64,000 nt of DNA from Gordonibacter pamelaeae (GCF_042665095.1 NZ_JBHTBV010000013.1), one strand, 5' to 3'; shown: positions 8,617 to 17,094, numbered from the stretch's first letter. Numbers and translations are program-made. Notes: generated from the letters alone by a model not told the origin.

Positions 8617-8825
8617 GACGGCCGTCCTTTCTGTCGTTGGTCGATAATCTAACTCGATCGATTACGTTATGCTTTATACTAGGGTCGTGACCGGTTCGGG
8701 CGAAGACGAGCGCGCCGAAGCGGGAGAAGTGATCGTGCAGGTCACGCGCATGGTCGAGCGATCGGGGCCGCGCATGCGCAACTATCAACCTAGCACGGGG
8801 CCTGATAAGCCTTGTACCTATCGCG

Positions 8826-8850
8826 GTATGAAAATGAGCAGCTCTGGTAC
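8826..8850 (-). promoter_or_regulatory. Shared cis-element, copy 3 (upstream of luxR-type gene)
   Basis: Read on the minus strand this contains GTACCAGAG, 7 bases, then TTTTCATAC; further on come CGCGATAG and GTAC. The same order and spacing occur at 11649-11708 and 19449-19509. It lies about 100 bases upstream of the membrane LuxR gene, in reverse orientation relative to that gene. The GTA...TAC blocks form an imperfect dyad, as expected for a dimeric regulator, so orientation may not matter. Autoregulation is inferred. Confidence 0.5.
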
Positions 8851-8949
8851 TGTAGGCTATAGGCCTTTCCGGGTAAAACGGGTAAGGTTTGAGAAGGACG
8901 AGCGACGCACTGCTCGTTTCTTTTCATCAGGGGGAAAGGGGCGTGCCGG

Positions 8950-10651
8950 ATGACGCAAGCTGTGCCGGAACGATCAGAGGGTAAGACTTCCCATGCGAAG
9001 ACCTTGACCATGATCGGGTTCAAGGTCAACTTGAGCTGGCACTACCTGGTACTGTTCTCTCCCATCTTCATCGGCGCGACCGACAACCCGTCGTTCGCGT
9101 TCTTCCTCGAGCGCCAGTTCACGTTGTACCTCACGCTGGCCCTGTCCTTCGGGGCGCTCGTGGGCGTGGGCCGCTTCTTCCTGAAGCGCAACAAGATCGC
9201 GCCGTCCACGCTGTTGCTGGGCGCGGCAGGCCTGCTCGCCACGGTGGCCTCGGTGCTGTCGCTGGCCACGCTCTCGGCCGACATGCCGTGGCGCATCGCA
9301 TCGGTGGTGCTTTTGGGCTTCTCCGAGGCGTTCCTCATGTTCCTGTGGCTCCACTATTATATGGAAGCGGCGGCGGGGCACCTGTTCCGCTCGTTCGCGG
9401 TCGACATGATGGCCGGCGGCGTGATCGCGTTTCTCACGTGCAGCTTCGTGCCGCCGCTCAGCTACGTTGTGGCCCTGTGCATGCCGGCGGTGGCCACCGT
9501 GTCGCTCATCGCGAACTGGCGCACCATCGAGCCGGTCGACGCGGCCGCCCCGGCCCCGGCCGTCAAGCCGCCCCGCAAGAGCATCCTGCGCCATTCGCTG
9601 AAGACGCTGCTGCCCACCACGGTGTACGCGTTCGTGTTCGGCCTGTTGCAGGGCGGGTTCATCAACAGCGGCATCGCGCTGCTCATGGCGGGCAACGCCG
9701 TGGTTCTCGTGGGTATCGTGCTGGCGGGCATCGTCATCTTCTTCATACCCGAGGCGCCCGAGACGAATGCCGACATCGACACGATACACCGCTTCTCGCT
9801 GCTCTTCTTCGTCCTCGGCATCGTGGGTCTTTCCTTCTTGGGCGGGGGGGGGGGGGGTGCTCCTCGCATCCGAAACGGTTATCCTGGCAGGATTCAACCT
9901 GTTCGACTTCGGCGGCCTGATACTCGGCGTTGGGCTGGCGCGGCGGCTTAAGCCCGGTTCGCTGCTGCTCGTCGACGGCGGCCGCGTGCTCGTGTACGTG
10001 AGCCTGGCCGTGGGCCTGGTGGTGGGCAAGTGCGTGGTCACGGGGTTCGGCGTGGCCGACCCCTCGCTCGTGCTCTACTCGCTGTGCGGGGCCGCCATCA
10101 CCATGCTCGTGGCCACGGTGCTCACGCCGTTCCGCGAGCAGGAGTCCTTCGAGGCGCAGATTGCGTGCATGACCTCCGAGTCCGCCGAATCCGGCGATGC
10201 CGCCACGGGCGGCGCGGCCGGTTCGGAGGCCGGAGCCGCGGCTGCCCCGGCCTCCGGCGCGCCCGCGCCCGCCGCCTCCAGGAAGGCCGCAGCCGAATCG
10301 GCGCCCGCCGCCTCGGCGCCCGCCCCGCGCGACGAGCCCGCGCCGTCCAAGCCCGCGCTGTCGTCGAAGCCCTCCGGCGAGCCGAAGCGCGCCGACACGC
10401 CCTGGCGGCGCACGTGCCGCGGCATCGCCGAGCTCTACAAGCTCTCCCCGCGCGAGACCGAGATATTCTTCCTCATAGCCAAGGGCCGCAACGCCGAGTA
10501 CGTCCAGCAGAAGCTGGTCATCTCCATGCACACGGCCAAGACCCACATAGCGAACATCTACCACAAACTCGGGGTGCATTCGTCGCAGGAGATGCTCAGC
10601 TTGATAGAGACGTTCCGCGAGGAAGACATCAAATCGCAGGAGCAAGACTGA
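8950..10651 (+). CDS. Membrane-bound LuxR-type regulator, split by a poly-G frameshift
   Basis: Conceptually a 566-residue one-component regulator: about ten or more hydrophobic segments (residues ~20-400), an Ala/Pro-rich linker, and a C-terminal LuxR helix-turn-helix (about 498-553, LSPRETEIFFLIAKG...IYHKLGVHSS). In the sequence as given, 14 consecutive G's at 9844-9857 shift the frame, so translation from 8950 stops at 9951 after 333 residues, without the DNA-binding domain; the remainder is open in another frame from the tract to 10651. Thirteen G's would restore one uninterrupted protein. The family is known from Eggerthellaceae, where such regulators control neighbouring dehydroxylase and reductase genes. 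A GGGGGAAAGGGG ribosome binding site precedes the ATG. The gene lies 1.6 kb upstream of a dehydroxylase-type Mo subunit. Confidence 0.8.
9844..9857 (+). repeat. Homopolymeric tract of 14 G
   Basis: A run of 14 G's inside the membrane-domain part of the LuxR-type gene. It encodes a Gly-Gly-Gly loop and puts the two halves of the gene out of frame; loss of one G or gain of two would repair it. This is the form of a slipped-strand contingency tract, but also the commonest type of sequencing error. Confidence 0.9.
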
Positions 10652-10664
10652 CATCGGCCCATCT

Positions 10665-10688
10665 CGGCGCGCCACGGCGCGCCGTTTT
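10665..10688 (+). terminator. Candidate terminator after the LuxR-type gene
   Basis: Arms CGGCGCGCC (10665-10673) and GGCGCGCCG (10676-10684), followed by TTTT. The loop is very short, so some terminal pairs must open. It may only attenuate read-through into the trigger-factor-like gene 50 bases downstream. Confidence 0.5.
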
Positions 10689-10733
10689 GCTGTCCATCAG
10701 GGGCGACGCCCCGCCAACCGTAAGGAGCACCCT

Positions 10734-11459
10734 ATGCAAGAATCCACACCCCAGCTCGACCTGAGCGCGTTCGCGCTCTCCTCGCACGACAGCGTGCACA
10801 TCGTCATGCCGCCGCAGCCCGTCGCCACCGACGACGACATCGACGCTCAGCTGTTCGTCTACATTGCCTCGGCCACGAACCATTCGCCCATCCGCTCCAT
10901 CGGCGATCTGACCGACGAGTGGGTAAAGAGCCAGTTCGACGGCATCAGCACCATGGCCGAGCTGCGCGCGGGCATCAAGCAGGACCTCGAGCGCCAGGGC
11001 ATGGTGGCCTGGAACAACACGAAGTTCCAGAAGTGCTCCGACGCCCTCGTGGCGCGCCTGGAGGGCGAGTTGCCCGCAGATGTCGTCGCCGCGAACATCG
11101 AGGCTTCGCACGCCCAGTACGAGCAGCGCCTCAAGTCGTTCGGGTCCACGAAGGAGCGCTACCTGCGCGAGGAGCATCTCACGCCGGAGCAGTTCGAGGA
11201 GAAGCTGCGCGACGACGTGGTGTTCCAGCTGAAGCTCAACGCGGCGCTCGACAAGATGATCGAGGCCACGGGGACCGAGGTCGCGCCCTCCGAGCTCACC
11301 GAGTATCTGTCCACGGACGACCCCGATGCGTTCCTCGCCGAGATCGAGGCGAACGGCCGCATGGCGGACGCCCAGCGCGCAGCCGCACGCGTCAAGGTCA
11401 TGCGCAGCGTGGTGGACACGGCGGTCGTGGAGACGGAGGACGACGCCCCCGCCGCCTAG
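10734..11459 (+). CDS. Trigger-factor-like protein (C-terminal chaperone domain only)
   Basis: A 241-residue helical protein resembling the C-terminal substrate-binding domain of trigger factor. The FKBP-type PPIase and ribosome-binding domains of full trigger factor are absent. The recognisable part is the repetitive helical region around residues 60-200, with segments such as ADVVAANIEASHAQYEQRL and TPEQFEEKLRDD. It is presumably a cytoplasmic chaperone. A second trigger-factor-like gene (31534-32373) lies in the sigma-54 operon. Because it sits between a membrane LuxR gene and a molybdoenzyme operon, a role in folding the large Mo subunit is plausible but only inferred. A GTAAGGAGC ribosome binding site precedes the ATG and a strong terminator follows. 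Confidence 0.65.
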   Translation: MQESTPQLDLSAFALSSHDSVHIVMPPQPVATDDDIDAQLFVYIASATNHSPIRSIGDLTDEWVKSQFDGISTMAELRAGIKQDLERQGMVAWNNTKFQKCSDALVARLEGELPADVVAANIEASHAQYEQRLKSFGSTKERYLREEHLTPEQFEEKLRDDVVFQLKLNAALDKMIEATGTEVAPSELTEYLSTDDPDAFLAEIEANGRMADAQRAAARVKVMRSVVDTAVVETEDDAPAA

Positions 11460-11517
11460 CCCGGCTTCTCTGCGCCATCCGGCGCCACGGCCCGCGCTTC
11501 CCGGCATCGGCCGCTTC

Positions 11518-11544
11518 GGAAGGGCCCGCAATGCGGGCCCTTCC
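11518..11544 (+). terminator. Terminator after the trigger-factor-like gene
   Basis: Perfect 12-bp stem (GGAAGGGCCCGC at 11518-11529 and complement at 11533-11544) with a 3-base loop. Confidence 0.75.
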
Positions 11545-11648
11545 GCATGTTGGGGGCCTCATACCCCGTATCGTCCCCTTTGCATGACCGATTTTCGTTT
11601 CCCCTGGTAAAAGCCTCGATACACGCGTAGTAGTGAGTATGACTGCCA

Positions 11649-11708
11649 GTACTAGATCGCCCTTTTTCATACCCGCGAAGGTAGTTTCGCCGATTTGCCG
11701 CGTGGTAG
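11649..11708 (+). promoter_or_regulatory. Shared cis-element, copy 1 (upstream of the first dehydroxylase-type operon)
   Basis: Conserved blocks in order: GTACTAGAT (11649-11657), TTTTCATAC (11664-11672), GTAG (11681-11684), TTGCCG (11695-11700) and GTGGTAG (11702-11708). All five recur with almost the same spacing at 19449-19509 upstream of an OFA-type carrier, and the first blocks recur upstream of the LuxR-type gene. The element ends 84 bases before the zinc-ribbon start codon, as expected for a promoter with an operator. Confidence 0.6.
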
Positions 11709-11792
11709 CTTATGCGCTGTGAATGCACCCCAATGTATTTGCGAACAGACCTTGTCCACCGAGATTCAATGAGGAAGAGGAGGAACCACGAT

Positions 11793-12029
11793 ATGTGCTT
11801 CAGACCGCCGTCGTTCGACGAAATGATGAAGAAGTGCCCGTCTTGCGGCTCTTTCAACCCGCCCGAGAACGACAAGTGCAAGAAGTGCGGCACCGAGCTT
11901 CCCGCTGCGGATGCTGCCGGCACGGGCGCGAACGCCCCTGCCCCGAGCGCTCCCGGCGCCCCCAAGGCTCCCGGCGCTGCGCCGAGCGCCCCCAAGGCCC
12001 CTGGCGCGCCGAAGCCGCCTACTGCGTAA
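11793..12029 (+). CDS. Small FRPP-type zinc-ribbon protein
   Basis: A 78-residue protein beginning MCFRPP, followed by one zinc ribbon with two Cys pairs (CPSCG and CKKCG, 13 residues apart) and a low-complexity Ala/Pro/Gly tail. The same F-R-P-P start and ribbon recur in the products of 14986-15222 and 60403-60606, all next to molybdoenzyme genes. The function is unknown; redox, metal-handling or assembly roles are possible. The ATG at 11793 follows a strong AGGAGGA site; the upstream in-frame extension has no such site. The shared cis-element lies just upstream and the Mo subunit gene about 240 bases downstream. Confidence 0.75.
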   Translation: MCFRPPSFDEMMKKCPSCGSFNPPENDKCKKCGTELPAADAAGTGANAPAPSAPGAPKAPGAAPSAPKAPGAPKPPTA

Positions 12030-12109
12030 GCAGGAGCGGGTCGATCCTTCCGGCAGCGGCTTGAGAGAGGCCGCATGCACGTCGGCACGAGGGTCATTGC
12101 AAGTCTTTA

Positions 12110-12241
12110 AGAAACCCCGATCCTCCGCGCGGAAGAGGAGACCGAGCGGACACGGGGAAGGCGGGAAGCGAGGTTTGAGGAGGCCGCGCGACCCGAGATA
12201 AGCGTGCTTCGGGGTTTCTGAAGAATAAGAGTTCATCTTAT
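12110..12241 (+). promoter_or_regulatory. Structured leader upstream of the Mo subunit gene
   Basis: The 243-base gap before the Mo subunit gene can form a long-range stem: AGAAACCCCGA (12110-12120) pairs perfectly with TCGGGGTTTCT (12209-12219), enclosing ~90 bases of GC-rich sequence. A second perfect hairpin follows (ATAAGA at 12225-12230 with TCTTAT at 12236-12241) close to the ribosome binding site. This could be a terminator/antiterminator or a regulatory leader RNA. I cannot match it to a known riboswitch class. Confidence 0.45.
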
Positions 12242-12272
12242 CGGTATCTCTTTTATGAAAGGGGGGCTTTTC

Positions 12273-14639
12273 ATGATCAACGAATACAACCATGATCTGT
12301 ACAAAACAGACTGGCGTTGGTACGAGGATGGTTATGAAGTGACCCGCACCTCGGTCTGGACCGGACCTGGGTGTCACAACGGCTGCGGCGTGCTCACGTA
12401 CGTCAAAGACGGCAAGCTCGAGAAGATCGAGGGCGACCCCAACTTCGGGTACAACCAGGGACGTCTGTGCCTGCGCTGCCTGAACATGGTCGAGAACATC
12501 TACAACAACGACCGCCTCAAGTGGCCTCTCCTCCGCGACGGCGAAAAGGGCGAGAACAAGTGGAAGCGCATCACGTGGGAAGAGGCCTTCGACTGGCTCG
12601 AGGACACCTACAAGACGATCTGCAAGACCATTCATGACGAGTACAACGGCATCGGGCCCGAGGGCATCGTCGCCCTGTCCGGCACCGGCCGTAACGCCAT
12701 GTGGCATGGCGCCATGTGCCTCCGCGCCGTCTTCGGCAGCCCGAACATGTCGTTCGGCTTCCTCTCTGCCGACTCCTGCTACCAGCCCCGCATGACCGCC
12801 AACCTCATGAAGGACGGCGACTGCTGGATCCTGGACGCCTCCCAGCTGCACCCGGATCGTTACGACAACCCGGAGTGGAAGCAGCCCGAGGTTGTTATCG
12901 TGTGGGGCAACGAGCCTCTCGCGTCCAACCCCGACGGCTTCGTCGGCCACTGGCTGATCGACCTCATGCGCATGGGCACGAAGTTCATCGTCATGGACCC
13001 GGCCCTCACGTGGCTGGCCTCCAAGGCTGACATCTGGATCCAGGTTCGTCCCGGCACCGACTGCGCGCTCGCCATGGGCATGCTGCGCGTCATCGTCGAC
13101 GAGGACCTGTACGATCACGACTTCGTGGACAACTGGTGCTACGGCTTCGACGAGCTCGTCGAGCGCCTGCAGGACTACCCGACCGACAAGGTCGCGGAGA
13201 TCTGCTGGATCCCCGAGCAGCAGATCTACGACGCTGCCCGCATGTTCGCTGCTGCCAAGCCCGGCGCCATCCAGTGGGGCCTCGCCATCGACATGCAGAT
13301 CGCTGCCATGGAGGCTTCGTTCGCCATCTCCGACATCACGGCGCTGTGCGGCAACCTCGACGTCCCCGGCGGCAACGTGCTCGTGCGCTACGCCTACAAC
13401 AGCTCCAAGAAGTACGGCTGCGGCCTCGAGTTCATCTCCCAGGAGATGCTCGACCGCCGTATCGGCACCGACCAGTCGCCCATCCACAAGGCCGGCTACA
13501 CGCCGTTCATCCCGCCTGACCTCCTGCTCGAGGCCATGGAGACGGGCGTGCCGTATCCGCCCCAGATGATGTGGGTCCATGGCACGAACCCGATCGCCAA
13601 CATGGGCGGCGACGCCCCGCGCATCTACCGCGCGTGGCAGAACGTGCCCTACACGGTCGTCGTCGACTACTACCTGACCCCGACCGCCGTCGCCTTCGCC
13701 GACCTGGTGCTCCCCGTGGCCATGTCCGTCGAGCGCGACTCCTTCCGCTCCTGGTGGCAGCCGCTGCGCACGATGACCGCCGCAGCCGGCCGTTACTACG
13801 AGTGCATGATGGACGAAGAGCTGGTGTTCTATCTGGGCAAGCGCTTCAACCCGGACTTCTTCAACCAGTTCGAGACCGTGCGCGACTTCCTGACGTGGAT
13901 GATCCAGGACGACGGCAACGGCGTTCCGTACACGTTCGAGGACCTCACCCACACGGTGTACGACTACTGGGATTGGAACGAGACGTACCACAAGTACGAG
14001 AAGGGCCTGCTCCGCGAGGACGGCCAGCCCGGCTTCGTCACGGCTACCGGTATGTACGAGATCTCCTCGCCGCTGTTCGACGTGTGGGGCTTCGATCCGC
14101 TGCCGCACCACATGGAGCCGTTCGAGAGCCCGTACCGTACGCCTGAGCTGTACAAGGAGTACCCGTACATCTACACGTCCGGCCACCGTCACATCGGCCT
14201 GTTCCACTCCGAGCATCGCCAGCTGCCGACCATGCGCGAAGTGCACCCCACGGCTATCGCCGACATCTCGCCCGAGATCGCCGAGGAGATCGGCGTGAAG
14301 GAAGGCGACTGGGTGTGGTTCGAGAACCGTCGCGGCAAGTGCAAGCAGCAGGCGCACATCGCTCCGGGCCTCATGCCGAACCTCGTCCGTGCCCGTCACG
14401 GCTGGTGGTTCCCCGAGCAGGAGGCGGCAGAGCCGAACCTGTACGGCGTGTTCGACTGCAACGGCAACAACCTGACCACGATGGGCGTGTACGGCCCGAC
14501 GCACTACGGCGCCCCGTACAAGAGCACGCTCTGCAAGTGCTACAAGGTGACGCCTGAAAATGATTGCTCGCCTAGCGAGATTGTGACCAAGGGAGGTGGC
14601 TTCGGTGGCTATGACTACACCCGGTTCGAAGGCGACTAA
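12273..14639 (+). CDS. Molybdopterin oxidoreductase, probable catechol-dehydroxylase-type large subunit
   Basis: A 788-residue DMSO-reductase-superfamily protein, closest in style to acetylene hydratase, pyrogallol transhydroxylase and the gut catechol dehydroxylases. There is no Tat signal, so it is cytoplasmic. Its N-terminal cysteines are unusual: C34-x3-C38-x27-C66-x2-C69, with Gly at the usual first position. The predicted Mo ligand is Cys169 (ADSCYQPR). The C-terminal cofactor-binding domain is intact (ARHGWWFPEQ...DCNGNNLT). The start at 12273 has an AAAGGGGGG ribosome binding site. It overlaps a 4Fe-4S subunit gene, and the operon includes an aromatic-acid carrier, which points to a catecholic or phenolic acid substrate. 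Function is inferred; the reductase substrate is not readable from sequence. Confidence 0.8.
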   Translation: MINEYNHDLYKTDWRWYEDGYEVTRTSVWTGPGCHNGCGVLTYVKDGKLEKIEGDPNFGYNQGRLCLRCLNMVENIYNNDRLKWPLLRDGEKGENKWKRITWEEAFDWLEDTYKTICKTIHDEYNGIGPEGIVALSGTGRNAMWHGAMCLRAVFGSPNMSFGFLSADSCYQPRMTANLMKDGDCWILDASQLHPDRYDNPEWKQPEVVIVWGNEPLASNPDGFVGHWLIDLMRMGTKFIVMDPALTWLASKADIWIQVRPGTDCALAMGMLRVIVDEDLYDHDFVDNWCYGFDELVERLQDYPTDKVAEICWIPEQQIYDAARMFAAAKPGAIQWGLAIDMQIAAMEASFAISDITALCGNLDVPGGNVLVRYAYNSSKKYGCGLEFISQEMLDRRIGTDQSPIHKAGYTPFIPPDLLLEAMETGVPYPPQMMWVHGTNPIANMGGDAPRIYRAWQNVPYTVVVDYYLTPTAVAFADLVLPVAMSVERDSFRSWWQPLRTMTAAAGRYYECMMDEELVFYLGKRFNPDFFNQFETVRDFLTWMIQDDGNGVPYTFEDLTHTVYDYWDWNETYHKYEKGLLREDGQPGFVTATGMYEISSPLFDVWGFDPLPHHMEPFESPYRTPELYKEYPYIYTSGHRHIGLFHSEHRQLPTMREVHPTAIADISPEIAEEIGVKEGDWVWFENRRGKCKQQAHIAPGLMPNLVRARHGWWFPEQEAAEPNLYGVFDCNGNNLTTMGVYGPTHYGAPYKSTLCKCYKVTPENDCSPSEIVTKGGGFGGYDYTRFEGD

Positions 14640-14961
14640 CGGTCTGCTGATCGACTACGAATTCTGCACCAACTGCCATACGTGCGAAGTTGCTTGCAAG
14701 AAAGTGCATGATCTTCCGATCGGCCAGTACGGCATCAAGACGCTGGAGTACGGCCCGGTGAAGAACATCAACGGCAAGTGGGAGTGGACCTATCTTCCCC
14801 TGCCCACGGATCTGTGCGACCTCTGCGCCGACCGCGTGGCCGAGGGCAGGCTTCCGAGCTGCGTGCATCACTGCCAGGCTGGCATCATGTACTACGGCAC
14901 GCTCGAGGAGCTGTCCGCTAAGTTGGCTGAGAAGCCCAATCAGGTGCTTTTCGCAAAGTAA
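14611..14961 (+). CDS. 4Fe-4S electron-transfer subunit of the dehydroxylase-type enzyme
   Basis: A 116-residue ferredoxin-like small subunit. It has a first cluster motif C19-x2-C22-x2-C25-x3-C29 and a second region with CDLC and CVHHC, like a shortened DmsB/NrfC or the small subunit of pyrogallol transhydroxylase. It would pass electrons to the preceding Mo subunit. The reading frame overlaps the Mo gene by 29 bases. ATG at 14611 is given; a GTG at 14605, 8 bases after GGAGG, is an equally good start. It is the same length and layout as the product of 53261-53611. Confidence 0.85.
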   Translation: MTTPGSKATNGLLIDYEFCTNCHTCEVACKKVHDLPIGQYGIKTLEYGPVKNINGKWEWTYLPLPTDLCDLCADRVAEGRLPSCVHHCQAGIMYYGTLEELSAKLAEKPNQVLFAK

Positions 14962-14985
14962 TGTTGGAACGAAGGAGGTAGAGCT

Positions 14986-15222
14986 ATGGCTCGTCAGGAG
15001 AAAGGCGGATTCCGTCCGCCTCCGCTGGGGAAAATTCTGTGGAAGTGCACCGAGTGCGGTACCTTTAACGCGGCCGATGCCACGGCGTGCAAGAAGTGCG
15101 GCGCCGAGAAGGAGAAGGTTGCCGACAAGTCCATCGAGAGCGCGACGTTCAAGCCTATCGATGACTCCGAGCGCCTGAACCAGGACAAGAAGGCCGTCGA
15201 GAAGATTCTCGGCGAGGAGTAG
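14986..15222 (+). CDS. FRPP-type zinc-ribbon protein, operon-internal
   Basis: A 78-residue protein with FRPP at residues 9-12 and a zinc ribbon (CTECG and CKKCG, 13 residues apart), followed by a charged helical C-terminus instead of the Ala/Pro tail of its relatives. It has a textbook GAAGGAGGTAG ribosome binding site and starts 24 bases after the Fe-S subunit gene, so it is in the same operon. The function is unknown. Its repeated linkage to molybdoenzymes suggests an accessory role in assembly or electron transfer. Confidence 0.75.
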   Translation: MARQEKGGFRPPPLGKILWKCTECGTFNAADATACKKCGAEKEKVADKSIESATFKPIDDSERLNQDKKAVEKILGEE

Positions 15223-15236
15223 TTAGTTCCAACGGC

Positions 15237-15270
15237 GAGGGGATCTCTGTCGAGAGATTGGGGTCCCCTC
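15237..15270 (+). terminator. Hairpin between the zinc-ribbon and MFS genes
   Basis: GAGGGGA (15237-15243) pairs with TCCCCTC (15264-15270), with an inner TCTCT/AGAGA pairing, followed by a T-rich stretch. It may terminate or attenuate transcription before the carrier gene. Confidence 0.65.
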
Positions 15271-15494
15271 CGTCTTTACATGGCCGCCTGGCAGGGTCGA
15301 AACGTTTTCATGGGGATAATGCTGAAAGAGCAAAAGAAGACGAAGCCTCGATCCGAGTCTACTCATCCAAGGCTAGCGCATGAAGCGGGAACGCCTTCTT
15401 TTGCGCGGGATCCGCACTGTCCGACGGCCGCCTATCGGATTCTCCGGCTTAAAAACAGCTCATAAGGGCCGGAGAACGTTCCAAGGAGCGGATT

Positions 15495-16904
15495 ATGAGT
15501 GCAGCTGCTAAGTCGCCCGGGAAGTTCACTATTTCCCAGGCGATCGACTCCCTTGGAGTCAGCAAGTTTACCATTTCCATTTTCTTCCTCGTTGGCATAG
15601 CGATGATGTTCGATGGTTACGACTACATGATCATCTCCTATACCAACACCCAGATCATGCAGGAGTTCTTCGGTCCTGCGGGCAACGACGCCCTCAAGGG
15701 CGCCCTGTCGTCCTGGTCGACGATCGGCATCGTGGTGGGCTCGTTCGCAGCCGGCCCGCTGTCCGACAAGTTCGGCCGCAAGAAGATCCTCACCATGGGC
15801 ACGTTCATGTACGGCCTGCTTACCATTCCGTGCATCTTCGCGCCGAACTACGAGGTCTTCGCGGTCTTCCGCGTGCTCGCCGGCCTGTTCCTGGGCGTGT
15901 GCACGCCTATCGTCACCACGCTGTTCACGGAGTTCACCCCCACGAAGCAGCGTTCGTTCTTCATCACGTTCGGTATGGCGTGGATGATCGTCGGCTGGGT
16001 TATGGCCGCCCTCGTGGGCACGGTCATGGTCCAGATCGCCACGTGGCACATGTGCTACGCGATCGGCGCCCTGCCGGTGCTCTATGCGTTCATCTTCGGC
16101 AAGTTCACGCCGGAATCGGCCCACTGGTGCGCCGTGCACGGCAAGCTTGACCAAGCTGCCAAGGTGCTGCAGCGCATCGAGAAGCGTGCGGGCAAGGAGA
16201 TTCCCTACGAGCTGAAGGCCGAGAACCTTCTCGTGCCGCCGGTTTCCGCCAAGTCGAGCCCGGCCGAGGTGTGGAAGGGCAAGTACCTGAAGACCACCAT
16301 CGCGCTGGTTGTCATCTACTTCGCCGGCAACTTCAGCATCTACGGCGTGAACGCCTGGCTGCCGGCCCTGATGCTCGAGGCCACGGGCGGCGCCGTCACC
16401 GCGTCGTACATGCTGGCCATGGCCCAGAACGCCGCGTCCGTCGTGGCGAACTGCACCACCGGCTTCGTCTCCGAGGCCATGGGCCGCAAGCGCAACCTCA
16501 TCTTCGGCTACGGCCTGTCGGTGGTTGCCTGCCTCATCGTGTCCCAGGTGGTCAAGCTGCCCGCCGAGACGAGCTTCTGGCCGTACCTGATCGCGTTCGT
16601 GTTCATGGGCTTCGCCCTGAACTACGCCATCACCGCTGCCCAGCCGATGATGTCCGAGTCCTATCCCACCGAGTTCCGCAACTCCGGTGTTGCGACCATC
16701 GTCGCGCTCGGCAAGTCTGCCGGCATCCTGTCGCCCATCATCCTGGGCGGCCTGAAGGCTGCGGGTTGGGCGTTCTCTCCGCTGATCGCCCTGCTGGCCG
16801 CCCCCATGGCGTTCGGCTTCCTGGCTGGCTTCCTGCTTCCCAAGGGCGCCAAGGGCATGAACATCGACGACATCGCCGATGAGGCTGCCGACGCCAAGGC
16901 GTAA
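15495..16904 (+). CDS. MFS transporter, aromatic acid:H+ symporter (AAHS) type
   Basis: A 469-residue, 12-helix major facilitator protein. The first-helix motif F-D-G-Y-D (residues ~39-43) and the loop motif GPLSDKFGRKK between helices 2 and 3 match the AAHS family (PcaK/BenK relatives), which import aromatic acids. A central cytoplasmic loop of about 60 residues and a charged C-terminus are present. It lies downstream of the dehydroxylase-type subunits, so import of the phenolic substrate or exchange with its product is a reasonable inference. An AAGGAGCGG ribosome binding site precedes the ATG, and a 14-bp terminator hairpin follows. Confidence 0.85.
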   Translation: MSAAAKSPGKFTISQAIDSLGVSKFTISIFFLVGIAMMFDGYDYMIISYTNTQIMQEFFGPAGNDALKGALSSWSTIGIVVGSFAAGPLSDKFGRKKILTMGTFMYGLLTIPCIFAPNYEVFAVFRVLAGLFLGVCTPIVTTLFTEFTPTKQRSFFITFGMAWMIVGWVMAALVGTVMVQIATWHMCYAIGALPVLYAFIFGKFTPESAHWCAVHGKLDQAAKVLQRIEKRAGKEIPYELKAENLLVPPVSAKSSPAEVWKGKYLKTTIALVVIYFAGNFSIYGVNAWLPALMLEATGGAVTASYMLAMAQNAASVVANCTTGFVSEAMGRKRNLIFGYGLSVVACLIVSQVVKLPAETSFWPYLIAFVFMGFALNYAITAAQPMMSESYPTEFRNSGVATIVALGKSAGILSPIILGGLKAAGWAFSPLIALLAAPMAFGFLAGFLLPKGAKGMNIDDIADEAADAKA

Positions 16905-16958
16905 GCACTGCTTTATCGCCCATCCTGAAAGGGTGTGCGAGGATTGACGTTCGACTGG

Positions 16959-16990
16959 CCGACGGGGTTCCCGAAAGGGGGCCTCGTCGG
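16959..16990 (+). terminator. Terminator of the carrier gene
   Basis: A 14-bp stem with two or three G-U pairs (16959-16972 with 16977-16990) closed by a GAAA tetraloop. Confidence 0.75.
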
Positions 16991-17094
16991 TCGGGTTTGC
17001 CAGGGCGGTTCGCGGGTTGCCGCGTCCCCTTAGCGTTGCTGGTCGCGCGCAGGATGCAACCGACCGCGGCGAACCGCCTTGGCAAACCCGACCG
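16988..17094. repeat. Long inverted repeat, 26-bp arms
   Basis: CGGTCGGGTTTGCCA and its continuation (16988-17013) are mirrored with one mismatch at 17069-17094. The enclosed 55 bases also contain a GGTTGC/GCAACC pair, so the whole unit could fold into one long hairpin. It has no open reading frame. It could be a small non-autonomous mobile element or a structured terminator. Confidence 0.6.

Noticed and set aside
12083..12104. GGCACGAGGGTCATTGCA, resembling a sigma-54 promoter upstream of the first Mo gene
   Set aside because: The GG and GC elements are 13 bases apart instead of 10, so it does not fit the -24/-12 spacing.
12030..12272. Possible molybdenum-cofactor (moco) riboswitch
   Set aside because: The region is structured, but I could not match it to the conserved core of that riboswitch class from memory.
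15280..15465. Open frame of 61 codons before the AAHS carrier
   Set aside because: No ribosome binding site, no family likeness, and it overlaps the likely promoter region of the carrier.
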